DNA of 6,226 nucleotides from Rhodospirillaceae bacterium (GCA_016937315.1 JAFGWD010000024.1:1-6226), one strand, 5' to 3'. Counted from the stretch's first letter, positions 1 through 6,131 are shown. The notes: generated by a model not told the origin, from the sequence alone. Numbers and translations: made by a program.

Positions 1-417
1 ATCGCCAACCACCAACCGGCTGCCGAAGGTATCGCAGCACTCCACCGTCACATCGTGGGCGGAAACCAACGCCGCCACCGTGTCGGCGGTGACCCTGTTT
101 GGCCATGCTGAAATCTGGACCTCCGGGTTGAGCGCCGATAACCGTTGCGCCGCACAGACGGCCTTCGATTTTCCAACCGCGTCCGTATCGTAGAGAACCT
201 GCCGCTGCAAATTGGAGAGTGCCACAGTATCGTCATCGGCGATGGTCAAATGCCCCACCCCCGCTGCGGCCAAATACAACAGGACCGGCGAGCCCAGCCC
301 CCCCGCGCCAATCACCAGAACCCGCGCCACACGCAACGCCTCTTGTCCCGCGCCGCCCACCTCTGGCAAAAGAATTTGCCGGGCATAGCGTGCATTCTGA
401 TCCGGCGAAAGCCCCAT
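1..417 (-). CDS. moeB: MoeB/ThiF/HesA-family adenylyltransferase (E1-like), C-terminus cut by the window edge
   Basis: Members of this family use ATP to adenylate the C-terminal Gly-Gly of a small ubiquitin-like sulfur carrier (MoaD for molybdopterin, ThiS for thiamin) in the cytoplasm. Only the first 139 codons are present. The N-terminus MGLSPDQNARYARQILLPEV is the usual opening helix of the family. A Rossmann nucleotide-binding loop GAGGLG lies at residues 37-42, the acidic strand end DDD at 61-63, SNLQRQ at 68-73 (the conserved Arg is R72), and GKSKA with K85 at 82-86. The Asp of the usual DN motif is kept as D129, but the following Asn is Thr (CCDT, 127-130). The start is well fixed: an in-frame TGA lies five codons upstream (430-432) and GAAGAG sits 6 nt before the ATG. 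The zinc CxxC pairs and any rhodanese domain would lie outside the window, so MoeB, ThiF and MoeZ-like forms cannot be separated. MoeB is favoured because such a gene often follows dut in alphaproteobacteria. Confidence 0.88.
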   Translation of the reverse strand, partial: MGLSPDQNARYARQILLPEVGGAGQEALRVARVLVIGAGGLGSPVLLYLAAAGVGHLTIADDDTVALSNLQRQVLYDTDAVGKSKAVCAAQRLSALNPEVQISAWPNRVTADTVAALVSAHDVTVECCDTFGSRLVVGD

Positions 418-461
418 GATGGTCTCTTCTCAAAAACAAGGCACCCAAAGGCTTCAGAGCG

Positions 462-478
462 TGTGGGCAGAGCCCACA
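462..478 (-). repeat. Perfect 7-bp inverted repeat (hairpin) after cysK
   Basis: TGTGGGC and GCCCACA are perfect arms around a 3-nt loop, beginning 17 nt after the cysK stop in the transcribed direction. The stem is GC-rich, as in an intrinsic terminator, but the bases just after it on the minus strand (CGCTCTGAAGCC) contain no T-run. The first T5 comes about 25 nt later. It may therefore be an mRNA-stabilising or weak attenuating hairpin between cysK and moeB, not a classical terminator. The plus strand has no T-run after it either. Confidence 0.4.
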
Positions 479-495
479 AACCGTCCCCCCTTGCT

Positions 496-1461
496 TTACA
501 GGCCGTCAAACAACGCCGTAGACAAATACCGCTCCGCAAACGACGGAATGATCACAACAATGGTCTTTCCCGCATTTTCCGGACGCTTGCCGACTTCAAT
601 GGCGGCGGCCAAGGCGGCACCGGAAGAAATCCCCACCGGCACGCCTTCGGCGCGAGCAGCCGCACGAGCGGTGGTCAATGCCGTAGCCGTCGCAATCTGG
701 ATCACCTCGTCAATCAGCTCACGATTCAAAACATCGGGAATGAAACCCGCACCGATTCCCTGGATGCCATGGGGACCAGGGCTTCCGCCAGACAACACAG
801 GACTGTCTTCCGGCTCCACCGCAATGATTTTCAGGTTGGAATTTTTCGCTTTCAGGGCTTCTCCGGTCCCGGTCAACGTCCCGCCGGTTCCCACCGCACT
901 GACCAAAATATCCACATGACCCGCTGTATCCGCCCAAATTTCCAGGGCCGTGGTCTCGCGGTGAATGGCTGGATTTGCCGGGTTGGAAAACTGTTGCAGA
1001 ACAATCGCCTTCGGCAATTCACGGGCGAGTTCATCGGCCCGCGCAATCGCCCCCTTCATGCCTTTCGCAGCAGGAGTCAGCTCCAACTGCGCCCCTAACA
1101 GCGCCAACATCTTGCGACGCTCCACGGACATGCTCTCCGGCATGGTCAGGATCAGCTTGTATCCCTTGGCCGCACACACAAAGGCCAAGGCAATCCCGGT
1201 ATTTCCAGAGGTCGGCTCGATCAACGTGGTTTCCGCATCAATCAGGCCTCGCGCCTCGGCATCGGCGATCATCGCATAGCCAATGCGGTCCTTGACCGAA
1301 GCCAAGGGATTAAAAAATTCCAGTTTTGCCAACAAATCGGCACCCACGCCATTTTCTGCGGCAAGGCGCTTAAACCGCACCAACGGTGTGGCTCCGATGG
1401 TGTCCAAGACAGTGTCATAAACGCGTCCGCGAAAACCAAGAGTCTGAGGAGGCTGGGTCAT
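496..1461 (-). CDS. cysK: Cysteine synthase A (O-acetylserine sulfhydrylase)
   Basis: This PLP enzyme makes L-cysteine and acetate from O-acetyl-L-serine and sulfide, the last step of cysteine synthesis in the cytoplasm. The 321-residue length is typical of CysK (about 310-325). The PLP lysine is K57 in NPLASVKDR (51-59). The substrate loop TSGNTG is at 84-89, the family QQF is at 156-158, and the PLP-phosphate loop GTGGT is at 191-195. The C-terminal ISSGAA supplies the serine that contacts the pyridine nitrogen, and PSFAERYLST near the end matches the family. I chose the ATG at 1461 because GGAG lies 5 nt upstream (1467-1470). The frame stays open to a TTG at 1494, but those 11 extra codons read through a T-rich tract and add nothing conserved. 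The gene starts 33 nt after the Rrf2 regulator stop, so the two are probably co-transcribed. The CysK form is preferred over CysM from its length and the GISSGAA and PSFAERYLST regions. Confidence 0.95.
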   Translation of the reverse strand: MTQPPQTLGFRGRVYDTVLDTIGATPLVRFKRLAAENGVGADLLAKLEFFNPLASVKDRIGYAMIADAEARGLIDAETTLIEPTSGNTGIALAFVCAAKGYKLILTMPESMSVERRKMLALLGAQLELTPAAKGMKGAIARADELARELPKAIVLQQFSNPANPAIHRETTALEIWADTAGHVDILVSAVGTGGTLTGTGEALKAKNSNLKIIAVEPEDSPVLSGGSPGPHGIQGIGAGFIPDVLNRELIDEVIQIATATALTTARAAARAEGVPVGISSGAALAAAIEVGKRPENAGKTIVVIIPSFAERYLSTALFDGL

Positions 1462-1466
1462 GGCGA

Positions 1467-1470
1467 CTCC
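1467..1470 (-). promoter_or_regulatory. Shine-Dalgarno site of cysK
   Basis: GGAG on the minus strand with a 5-nt spacer (TCGCC) to the ATG at 1461. It decides between this start and the in-frame TTG at 1494, which would lie only 3 bases from the upstream stop codon. Confidence 0.7.
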
Positions 1471-1494
1471 TTCGAAAAAAGGGAAAAAACACAA

Positions 1495-1950
1495 TCAGAT
1501 TTCGTAAATCAACCGTTCACGCGCCTTGCAGGACACGCCTTTTTCAGCGGCGCGTTGGCACAAGGTATCAATACTCAAATCATCCAGACGTGCCATTAAG
1601 GACGTCTGCAAATCTGCCCACATGGGCTGAATGACATGCTCGCCAATTTCGGAACTCGGGACATCTCCATCAGGCGTGACAGCGGCTTCTCCCGCCTGTA
1701 CCACACGCACAATGTCACCCACCGTAATCCGGCGGCGTTCCCGGGCCAGACGATATCCACCGCGCGGGCCACGCACACCGACCAGAATCTCATGCCGGAC
1801 CAAAGCTTGCAGGGTTTGCTCCAGATACCGCCGGGGAATGCCTTGCCGCGCCGTGATTTCGCTGCTTTGCACCGGTTCTCCCCCCGCGTTGTAGGCAATG
1901 TCCAACACGGCCTCAATGGCGAACAGGGTCTTTTTTGATGGGTTCAGCAT
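1495..1950 (-). CDS. Rrf2-family transcriptional regulator without the IscR-type Fe-S cysteine cluster (CymR-like?)
   Basis: This is a 151-residue winged-helix DNA-binding protein of the Rrf2 family, whose members include IscR (Fe-S), NsrR (nitric oxide), RirA (iron) and CymR (cysteine). The N-terminal helix LFAIEAVLDIAYNA (9-22) is followed by the helix-turn-helix around 28-56, with GIPRRYLEQTLQAL at 37-50. The wing RGPRGGYRLA is at 60-69 and the ITVGDIVRVVQ segment at 75-85. Between residues 86 and 130, where IscR, NsrR and RirA carry three cysteines, there are none; the only cysteines are C131 and C141. It therefore probably does not bind an Fe-S cluster in the usual way. The ATG has GAGGTG starting 11 nt upstream. 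The gene begins 20 nt after the dut stop and ends 33 nt before cysK, so a role in cysteine or sulfur control is inferred from context. An unrelated signal cannot be excluded. Confidence 0.88.
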   Translation of the reverse strand: MLNPSKKTLFAIEAVLDIAYNAGGEPVQSSEITARQGIPRRYLEQTLQALVRHEILVGVRGPRGGYRLARERRRITVGDIVRVVQAGEAAVTPDGDVPSSEIGEHVIQPMWADLQTSLMARLDDLSIDTLCQRAAEKGVSCKARERLIYEI

Positions 1951-1955
1951 ATTCG

Positions 1956-1961
1956 CACCTC
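1956..1961 (-). promoter_or_regulatory. Shine-Dalgarno site of the Rrf2 regulator
   Basis: GAGGTG on the minus strand lies in the 20-nt gap between dut and the regulator; the GAGG core is 7 nt from the ATG at 1950. It fits translation from a shared dut transcript and fixes the start. The gap is too short for a full separate promoter, though one inside dut is possible. Confidence 0.6.
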
Positions 1962-1970
1962 AACCTGGGA

Positions 1971-2435
1971 CTATTTCGTACCCGTGGAGCCAAAACCGCC
2001 CGCGCCACGATCGGTTTCGGATAGAGCCGCACCCATGGATTGCCAAACAATTCGCGACAAAGGCGCAACAACCATTTGAGCGATGCGTTCGCCGGGAACA
2101 ATGGTGAAAGGCTCTTGCCCCAAATTGATCAAAATCACCCCAACTTCCCCGCGATAGTCGGAATCAATGGTCCCCGGCGCATTCAGAACCGTCACCCCAT
2201 GCTTCAAGGCCAGACCAGAGCGCGGACGAACCTGCGCCTCGTATCCTGATGGCAGGGCAATGGCGATGCCGGTGGGGACCAAAGCGCGGGCTCCGGGGAC
2301 CAAAACCAACGGTTCTTTCACCGCCGCCAACAAATCCACGCCTGCCGAACCTGGAGTCTGATACTTCGGCAACGACATATCAGCAGCATGAGCCAGACGT
2401 TGAACGGCAATCGCGACAGGAATGGCAACAGTCAT
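1971..2435 (-). CDS. dut: dUTP diphosphatase (dUTPase)
   Basis: Trimeric dUTPase hydrolyses dUTP to dUMP and pyrophosphate, which keeps uracil out of DNA and supplies dUMP for thymidylate synthesis. The 154 residues match the usual bacterial length (E. coli about 152). All five family motifs are visible in order: I, AGVDLLA at 31-37; II, PRSGLALKHG at 71-80; III, GTIDSDYRGEVGV at 88-100, with D91 the likely catalytic Asp by alignment with E. coli D90; IV, GERIAQMVV at 115-123; V, RGAGGFGSTG at 143-152, with F148 stacking on uracil. The start ATG overlaps the coaBC stop as ATGA (2432-2435). GAGG lies 7 nt upstream inside the coaBC 3' end, so translational coupling is likely. No missing active-site residues were seen. 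Confidence 0.96.
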   Translation of the reverse strand: MTVAIPVAIAVQRLAHAADMSLPKYQTPGSAGVDLLAAVKEPLVLVPGARALVPTGIAIALPSGYEAQVRPRSGLALKHGVTVLNAPGTIDSDYRGEVGVILINLGQEPFTIVPGERIAQMVVAPLSRIVWQSMGAALSETDRGAGGFGSTGTK

Positions 2436-3628
2436 GACAAAGCCTCGGCAATACGGTCAGCAAGACGGGTGGCAACAGCACGCTTGTCCAAAGATGGCCA
2501 GGACTCGCACGCTTCGGCGGAAATCAGGTGCACTTGGTTGGTGTCGCTTCCGAAAGTGCCGGTTTCCGCCGACACGTCATTGGCAACAATCCAGTCACAG
2601 CCCTTGCGGGAACGTTTATCACGAGCATGGGCGATTAGGTCTTCGGTCTCAGCGGCAAAACCAACAACAAGGCGCGGACGATTCGGTCCCGCAGCGGACA
2701 AAGTCGCCAAAATATCGGGATTGAGGGTCAATTCCAGAACCGGCGGCGTCCCTCCGGGACGTTTTTTCAGCTTCTGCTCTGCGGCCTTGATTCCCCAATC
2801 GGCAACCGCAGCAGCACACACCACAATATCGGCAGGCAAAGCGGACTGACACGCCGCCAGCATCTCGCACGCAGTTTCAACGGATACGGTGGTGACGCCC
2901 ACAGGGTCCGGCAAAGCCGTGGGACCGCTAACCAACGTCACGCGGGCACCCTTAGCCGCAAGAGCCGCAGCAATGGCGTGCCCTTGTTTGCCCGACGAAC
3001 GATTGGCGATGAAACGGACCGGGTCAATGGGTTCCACAGTGGGACCACTGGTCACAATCGCATGACATCCAGCCAACGACTGCACCGGAGACAAGACACC
3101 ATCAATCGCCGCGATGATTTCCGGCACTTCGGCCATACGACCGGGACCGAACTCATTACAGGCCATGGGGCCCTCGTTGGGACCAACGACATGGATTCCA
3201 CGCGCCATCAAAGTCGCAAGGTTGGCTTGCGTGGCAGCATGCAACCACATTCGCAAATTCATCGCGGGTGCGATCAAAACCGGCTTATCGGTTGCTAACA
3301 CCAACGTGGTCGCCAACTGATCGGCAAGACCCGCCGCCATTTTCGCCATCACATCAGCCGTGGCGGGTGCCACCACCAGAATATCGGATGCCCGAGAAAG
3401 CTCGATATGGCTCATCTCGCTTTCGTCTTTTAACGAGAATTGATCGGTATAAACCGGGCCTTGCGACAGCGCAGAGACCGAAAGGGGCGTGACGAATTCC
3501 TTAGCATTTTCCGTCAAGCAACACCGCACGCTGGCCCCTTGTTCACGCAGACGGCGAATCAAGTCCAAACATTTGTACGCGGCGATACCGCCGGCAATGA
3601 TCAGGAAAACCTTTTTTCCATTCAGCAT
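2432..3628 (-). CDS. coaBC: Bifunctional phosphopantothenoylcysteine decarboxylase / phosphopantothenate-cysteine ligase (CoaBC, Dfp)
   Basis: CoaBC carries out two steps of coenzyme A synthesis: CTP-dependent joining of 4'-phosphopantothenate to cysteine (CoaB), then FMN-dependent decarboxylation to 4'-phosphopantetheine (CoaC). From the ATG at 3628 it has 398 residues, against about 406 in E. coli. The N-terminal CoaC half has GGIAAYK at 13-19, the active-site His H74 in MSHIEL, PAMNLRM at 121-127 with N124, and catalytic C157 in PMACNEFGPGRM. The CoaB half begins near 187 and has GPTVEPIDPVRFIANRSSGK at 195-214, then a CAAAVADW segment, KLKKRPGG, NPDIL, VGFAAE and ANDVS. An in-frame GTG at 3658 would add 10 residues, but it has no ribosome site and the ATG start matches the E. 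coli N-terminus best. The enzyme uses cysteine, which links it loosely to cysK downstream. The stop overlaps the dut start by 4 nt. Confidence 0.95.
   Translation of the reverse strand: MLNGKKVFLIIAGGIAAYKCLDLIRRLREQGASVRCCLTENAKEFVTPLSVSALSQGPVYTDQFSLKDESEMSHIELSRASDILVVAPATADVMAKMAAGLADQLATTLVLATDKPVLIAPAMNLRMWLHAATQANLATLMARGIHVVGPNEGPMACNEFGPGRMAEVPEIIAAIDGVLSPVQSLAGCHAIVTSGPTVEPIDPVRFIANRSSGKQGHAIAAALAAKGARVTLVSGPTALPDPVGVTTVSVETACEMLAACQSALPADIVVCAAAVADWGIKAAEQKLKKRPGGTPPVLELTLNPDILATLSAAGPNRPRLVVGFAAETEDLIAHARDKRSRKGCDWIVANDVSAETGTFGSDTNQVHLISAEACESWPSLDKRAVATRLADRIAEALS
2443..2446 (-). promoter_or_regulatory. Shine-Dalgarno site of dut inside the coaBC 3' end
   Basis: GAGG on the minus strand with a 7-nt spacer to the dut ATG at 2435. 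Together with the ATGA stop/start overlap it supports coupled translation of coaBC and dut. Confidence 0.55.
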
Positions 3629-3707
3629 GTGTTCAATCCCGGAAATAACTGTCTTCACTTGTGGATAGTCGACAAAGAACAGGAAGTAAAGAGGCCAGGA
3701 GATCTTT
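3629..3707 (-). other. 79-nt intergenic between ubiB and coaBC
   Basis: This is the second-longest non-coding gap in the window and the only break in the minus-strand run that looks long enough to host a promoter. A very weak candidate is TTTACT, 17 nt, TATCCA on the minus strand, which I would not call a promoter. Ahead of the coaBC ATG there is only a poor GGGA, 8 nt away. No hairpin followed by a T-run was found, so nothing here clearly terminates the ubiE-ubiB transcript. A DnaA-box-like 9-mer with one mismatch lies at 3660-3668. Confidence 0.3.
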
Positions 3708-5246
3708 TTAGCCCTGCGACACCAACAGAGCGAACAGGACGATGATCAACGCCCATGGCAACCACGTTTGAACCAAGGAGGTTTTGCGCCGTGCCAACAG
3801 AACCTTCAGGGTGTCGGGGTGGAGTTTTAAGCCATCGTCGGTAAACTGTGTCGAAATGCGTTCGGCCCGCTGGATCAAGCGCGGCAGACTTGCCGCCGCC
3901 GCCAGCGTATCCTCTATGGTGTGGCGCAAACGCGCCGGAGTCGAAACGTTAAAGGCCATCCACTCTTCAACCAAAGGCCGCGCCAATTCCCAGAAATTGA
4001 CGTCAGGGCACAAACCCCGTCCCACCCCTTCGGCGGTCAACATGGTTTTTTGCAAAACCAAGAGTTGCGGCTGGACTTCCATGCCAAAGGTCTCAGTCAC
4101 TTTGAACAATTGAGCCAACAAACGGGCCAACGAAATTTCCGAAGCCGCCTTATCCAGAATCGGCTCTGCAATGGACCGACAAGCTTGAGCAAACAGATCC
4201 ACGGAACGATCTGCGGGAACATACCCGGCCTCAAAATGTATTTCCGCCGCACGGCGATACTTCCCATTCAAAAAGGCCAGCAGCATCTCGCCCAGATATC
4301 GCCGGGTCGCCACGTCAATGCGGCCCATGATCCCGAAGTCCACCGCAATGATCTCGCCATGTTCGCCAACGAAAAGATTTCCGGGGTGCATGTCGCCATG
4401 AAAAAACCCATCGGAAAACACCATCTTGAAAAACGCACGAGCGGCACGTTCGGCAATCACCGTGGGATCGAATCCCGCCGCAATGATGCCTGCCCGTTCA
4501 TCAATTGGGATTCCATCAATCCAGGTGGTGGTCAAAACCCGCTTACCGGTCAAGGACCACAGCACATCCGGGAGGCGAAACGTCTCATCCTCGACAAAGT
4601 TTTCAGCCAGTTCGGACGCAGCGGCAGCCTCGAAGCGCAGATCCATTTCCATGGATACGGTGTGCGCGAAGGTTGCAATACTGTCCACCGGGTGCAGACG
4701 GCGCAGCGATGGCTGAGTCCGCTCTACGATTTCCGCCAGCCAATAGAATAAGTCGAGGTCGCGCTCAAAAGCATCCTCGACACTGGGACGAATCACCTTA
4801 ACCGCGACAACGCGTCCGTCTTTGGTCACGGCATGATGCACTTGCGCCACCGAAGCCGCCGCAATCGGCACCTCGGTAAAGTCCGAAAACAACGCCGGAA
4901 TTTCCGCACCCAGTTCCTCGGCAAGGATCTTTTCTACCTCGGCAAAGGAAAACGGTTCCAGCCGATCTTGCAACATCGACAAATCAGCGGCAATTTCGTC
5001 CCCGACCAAATCGGCGCGGGTAGACAAGGCTTGTCCCAATTTGATGAAGCTTGGACCCAATTCAACCAAAGCCCGCGCCAAGCGTTCACCCGGACGCCCC
5101 TCGGCATGATGATTGCTGATCAGACGCGCCAGGCCCGCGATCTGCCGCGTAACCGGCATGGAATCCAGCAAGAACAAGGCATCATGACGCGCCAGAACCC
5201 GTGCGATGGTCAACAGACGAATCGTGTTACGTAGGGATCGGAACAT
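3708..5246 (-). CDS. ubiB: UbiB, ABC1/ADCK (COQ8)-family atypical kinase/ATPase for ubiquinone biosynthesis
   Basis: UbiB is a membrane-associated member of the atypical protein-kinase-like family and is needed for ubiquinone synthesis. It is thought to act as an ATPase that helps the Ubi enzymes reach lipid intermediates, not as a hydroxylase. The 512 residues compare with 546 in E. coli. Visible marks are the family-specific KxGQ motif PSFIKLGQALSTRADL at 65-80 (K69, Q72), the Ala-rich loop AAAS at 129-132, the VAVK lysine K150, and the catalytic-type loop HGDMHPGN at 283-290 (D285, N290). The metal-binding DFG is at 303-305. A hydrophobic segment at about 492-509 (LPWALIIVLFALLV) is the likely C-terminal membrane anchor. 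The ATG at 5246 starts 9 nt after the ubiE stop with only a modest AGGCG ahead of it, so coupling to ubiE is likely. No active-site loss was seen. Confidence 0.95.
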   Translation of the reverse strand: MFRSLRNTIRLLTIARVLARHDALFLLDSMPVTRQIAGLARLISNHHAEGRPGERLARALVELGPSFIKLGQALSTRADLVGDEIAADLSMLQDRLEPFSFAEVEKILAEELGAEIPALFSDFTEVPIAAASVAQVHHAVTKDGRVVAVKVIRPSVEDAFERDLDLFYWLAEIVERTQPSLRRLHPVDSIATFAHTVSMEMDLRFEAAAASELAENFVEDETFRLPDVLWSLTGKRVLTTTWIDGIPIDERAGIIAAGFDPTVIAERAARAFFKMVFSDGFFHGDMHPGNLFVGEHGEIIAVDFGIMGRIDVATRRYLGEMLLAFLNGKYRRAAEIHFEAGYVPADRSVDLFAQACRSIAEPILDKAASEISLARLLAQLFKVTETFGMEVQPQLLVLQKTMLTAEGVGRGLCPDVNFWELARPLVEEWMAFNVSTPARLRHTIEDTLAAAASLPRLIQRAERISTQFTDDGLKLHPDTLKVLLARRKTSLVQTWLPWALIIVLFALLVSQG

Positions 5247-5255
5247 CGTGTTCGC

Positions 5256-6041
5256 CTAAATCCGCCAGCCGGAATGTAGCGCCGCAATCCCACCGGAGTA
5301 ATTCCGGAAGCTCACGTTAGAAAAGCCTGCCGCGACCATCATCTCGACCAATTGCTCCTGTGGCGGAAACTTTCGTATGCTTTCCGCAAGATACCGATAG
5401 GCCTCAGGATTGTGCGCGACGACCCGCCCTATCGCAGGCAGAATATTAAAGGAATACGTATCGTAGGCCTTGTCCAGAAGCGGCAGCACCACACGGCTGA
5501 ATTCCAAGCACAAGAACCGTCCGCCAGGTTTGAGCACACGGCGTGCTTCTCTTAAGGCGCGGGCAATGTCGGTCACATTCCGCAAGCCAAAGGCTATGGT
5601 ATAAGAATCGACGGAGCGGTCCGGCAACGGCACACTTTGCGCGTCCAGACATAACCACTCCAGATCGGTGGCTATACCTGTGTCGGTGGCACGGTCCCGC
5701 CCAACCCTGAGCATCTCTGTATTGATATCGGCGACGATGATGCGAGCCGTTCCCCCCTTCGCCACGATACGATCACGGATGCGAAAGGCAATGTCACCGG
5801 TGCCGCCCGCAACGTCCAAATAGGTCAAGCCAGGGCGCGGATTCAGCGCATCGATCATCGCGCTTTTCCACAAGCGATGAATCCCGAAGCTCATCAGGTC
5901 ATTCATCAGGTCATAGCGATCAGCAACGGCGTCGAACACGTCCCGCACCAACCCCGCTTTAGCGGCGGTGTCCACGGTTGCAAAACCGAAATGTGTGGTC
6001 GAGCCGATCTCAGGATCGGCGGATTTTTCATGCGTCGACAT
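5256..6041 (-). CDS. ubiE: Ubiquinone/menaquinone C-methyltransferase UbiE
   Basis: This SAM-dependent enzyme C-methylates the benzoquinol ring in ubiquinone synthesis (and demethylmenaquinol where present). From the ATG at 6041 it has 261 residues, against 251 in E. coli. The family opening TTHFGF is at 15-20, followed by YDLMNDLMSFGIHRLWK at 43-59. SAM motif I LDVAGGTGD is at 75-83 and the acidic ADIN follows the next strand. Further on are FGLRNVTD, LKPGGRFLCLEFS, and YRYLAESIRKFP near the C-terminus. I prefer the ATG at 6041 because it leaves an N-terminus close to E. coli length, but its ribosome site is poor. The frame is open to an ATG at 6077 and a GTG at 6089, the latter with AAGGA 9 nt upstream. 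UbiB follows after 9 nt, so the two form a quinone-synthesis unit, divergent from mutM. Confidence 0.94.
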   Translation of the reverse strand: MSTHEKSADPEIGSTTHFGFATVDTAAKAGLVRDVFDAVADRYDLMNDLMSFGIHRLWKSAMIDALNPRPGLTYLDVAGGTGDIAFRIRDRIVAKGGTARIIVADINTEMLRVGRDRATDTGIATDLEWLCLDAQSVPLPDRSVDSYTIAFGLRNVTDIARALREARRVLKPGGRFLCLEFSRVVLPLLDKAYDTYSFNILPAIGRVVAHNPEAYRYLAESIRKFPPQEQLVEMMVAAGFSNVSFRNYSGGIAALHSGWRI

Positions 6042-6061
6042 GACCGCACCATAGCGGAAGC

Positions 6062-6075
6062 GGTGCCGTCGCACC
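6062..6075. repeat. Short inverted repeat upstream of ubiE
   Basis: Five-bp arms GGTGC and GCACC flank a 4-nt loop. It lies in the ubiE leader if translation starts at 6041, or in codons 5-10 if it starts at the GTG at 6089. It could be a weak leader hairpin or simply GC-rich coincidence. Confidence 0.25.
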
Positions 6076-6118
6076 ATGTCGAAAATCACCCTTTCGTTTC
6101 CTTAAATTCCTGTCTGCC

Positions 6119-6122
6119 GGAG
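6119..6122 (+). promoter_or_regulatory. Shine-Dalgarno site of mutM
   Basis: GGAG with a 9-nt spacer to the ATG at 6132. The start is independently fixed because mature Fpg needs Pro directly after the initiator Met. Confidence 0.5.
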
Positions 6123-6131
6123 ACGCGATTC

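Larger units (their letters stand above)
6042..6131. promoter_or_regulatory. Divergent ubiE/mutM intergenic control region
   Basis: The 90 nt between the two divergent starts must hold the 5' control signals of mutM, and probably of the ubiE operon, unless ubiE starts further upstream. I could not find a convincing -35/-10 pair on either strand; TTAAAT at 6102-6107 is a possible -10-like element for mutM. The region contains an inverted repeat, GGTGC-CGTC-GCACC, at 6062-6075. If the GTG at 6089 is used for ubiE, only 42 nt remain between the genes. Confidence 0.4.

Noticed and set aside
441..455. Direct repeat AAGGC/AAAGGC after cysK
   Set aside because: Too short and imperfect to separate from chance; it forms no stem or tandem array.
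145..1098. Long plus-strand open frame of 317 codons across moeB and cysK
   Set aside because: It is antisense to two clearly conserved genes, is rich in Arg, Pro, Gln and Asn with no recognisable motif, and crosses the gap between them. It is explained by the base composition of the real genes.
1461..1494. Longer cysK starting at TTG 1494
   Set aside because: It would add 11 residues encoded by the T-rich tract and starts right beside the upstream stop codon. The ATG at 1461 has a well-placed GGAG.
3660..3668. TGTGGATAG, one mismatch from a DnaA box
   Set aside because: A one-mismatch 9-mer is expected about once by chance in both strands of this window. No cluster of boxes, AT-rich unwinding region or other origin feature accompanies it.
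3663..3695. Possible -35/-10 pair (TTTACT, 17 nt, TATCCA) upstream of coaBC
   Set aside because: It matches only about 4 and 3 of the 6 consensus positions, too weak to report as a promoter in an alphaproteobacterium.
3921..4751. Plus-strand open frame of 276 codons opposite ubiB
   Set aside because: It is a mirror of the conserved UbiB kinase-like motifs on the other strand, and its translation has no domain-like pattern.
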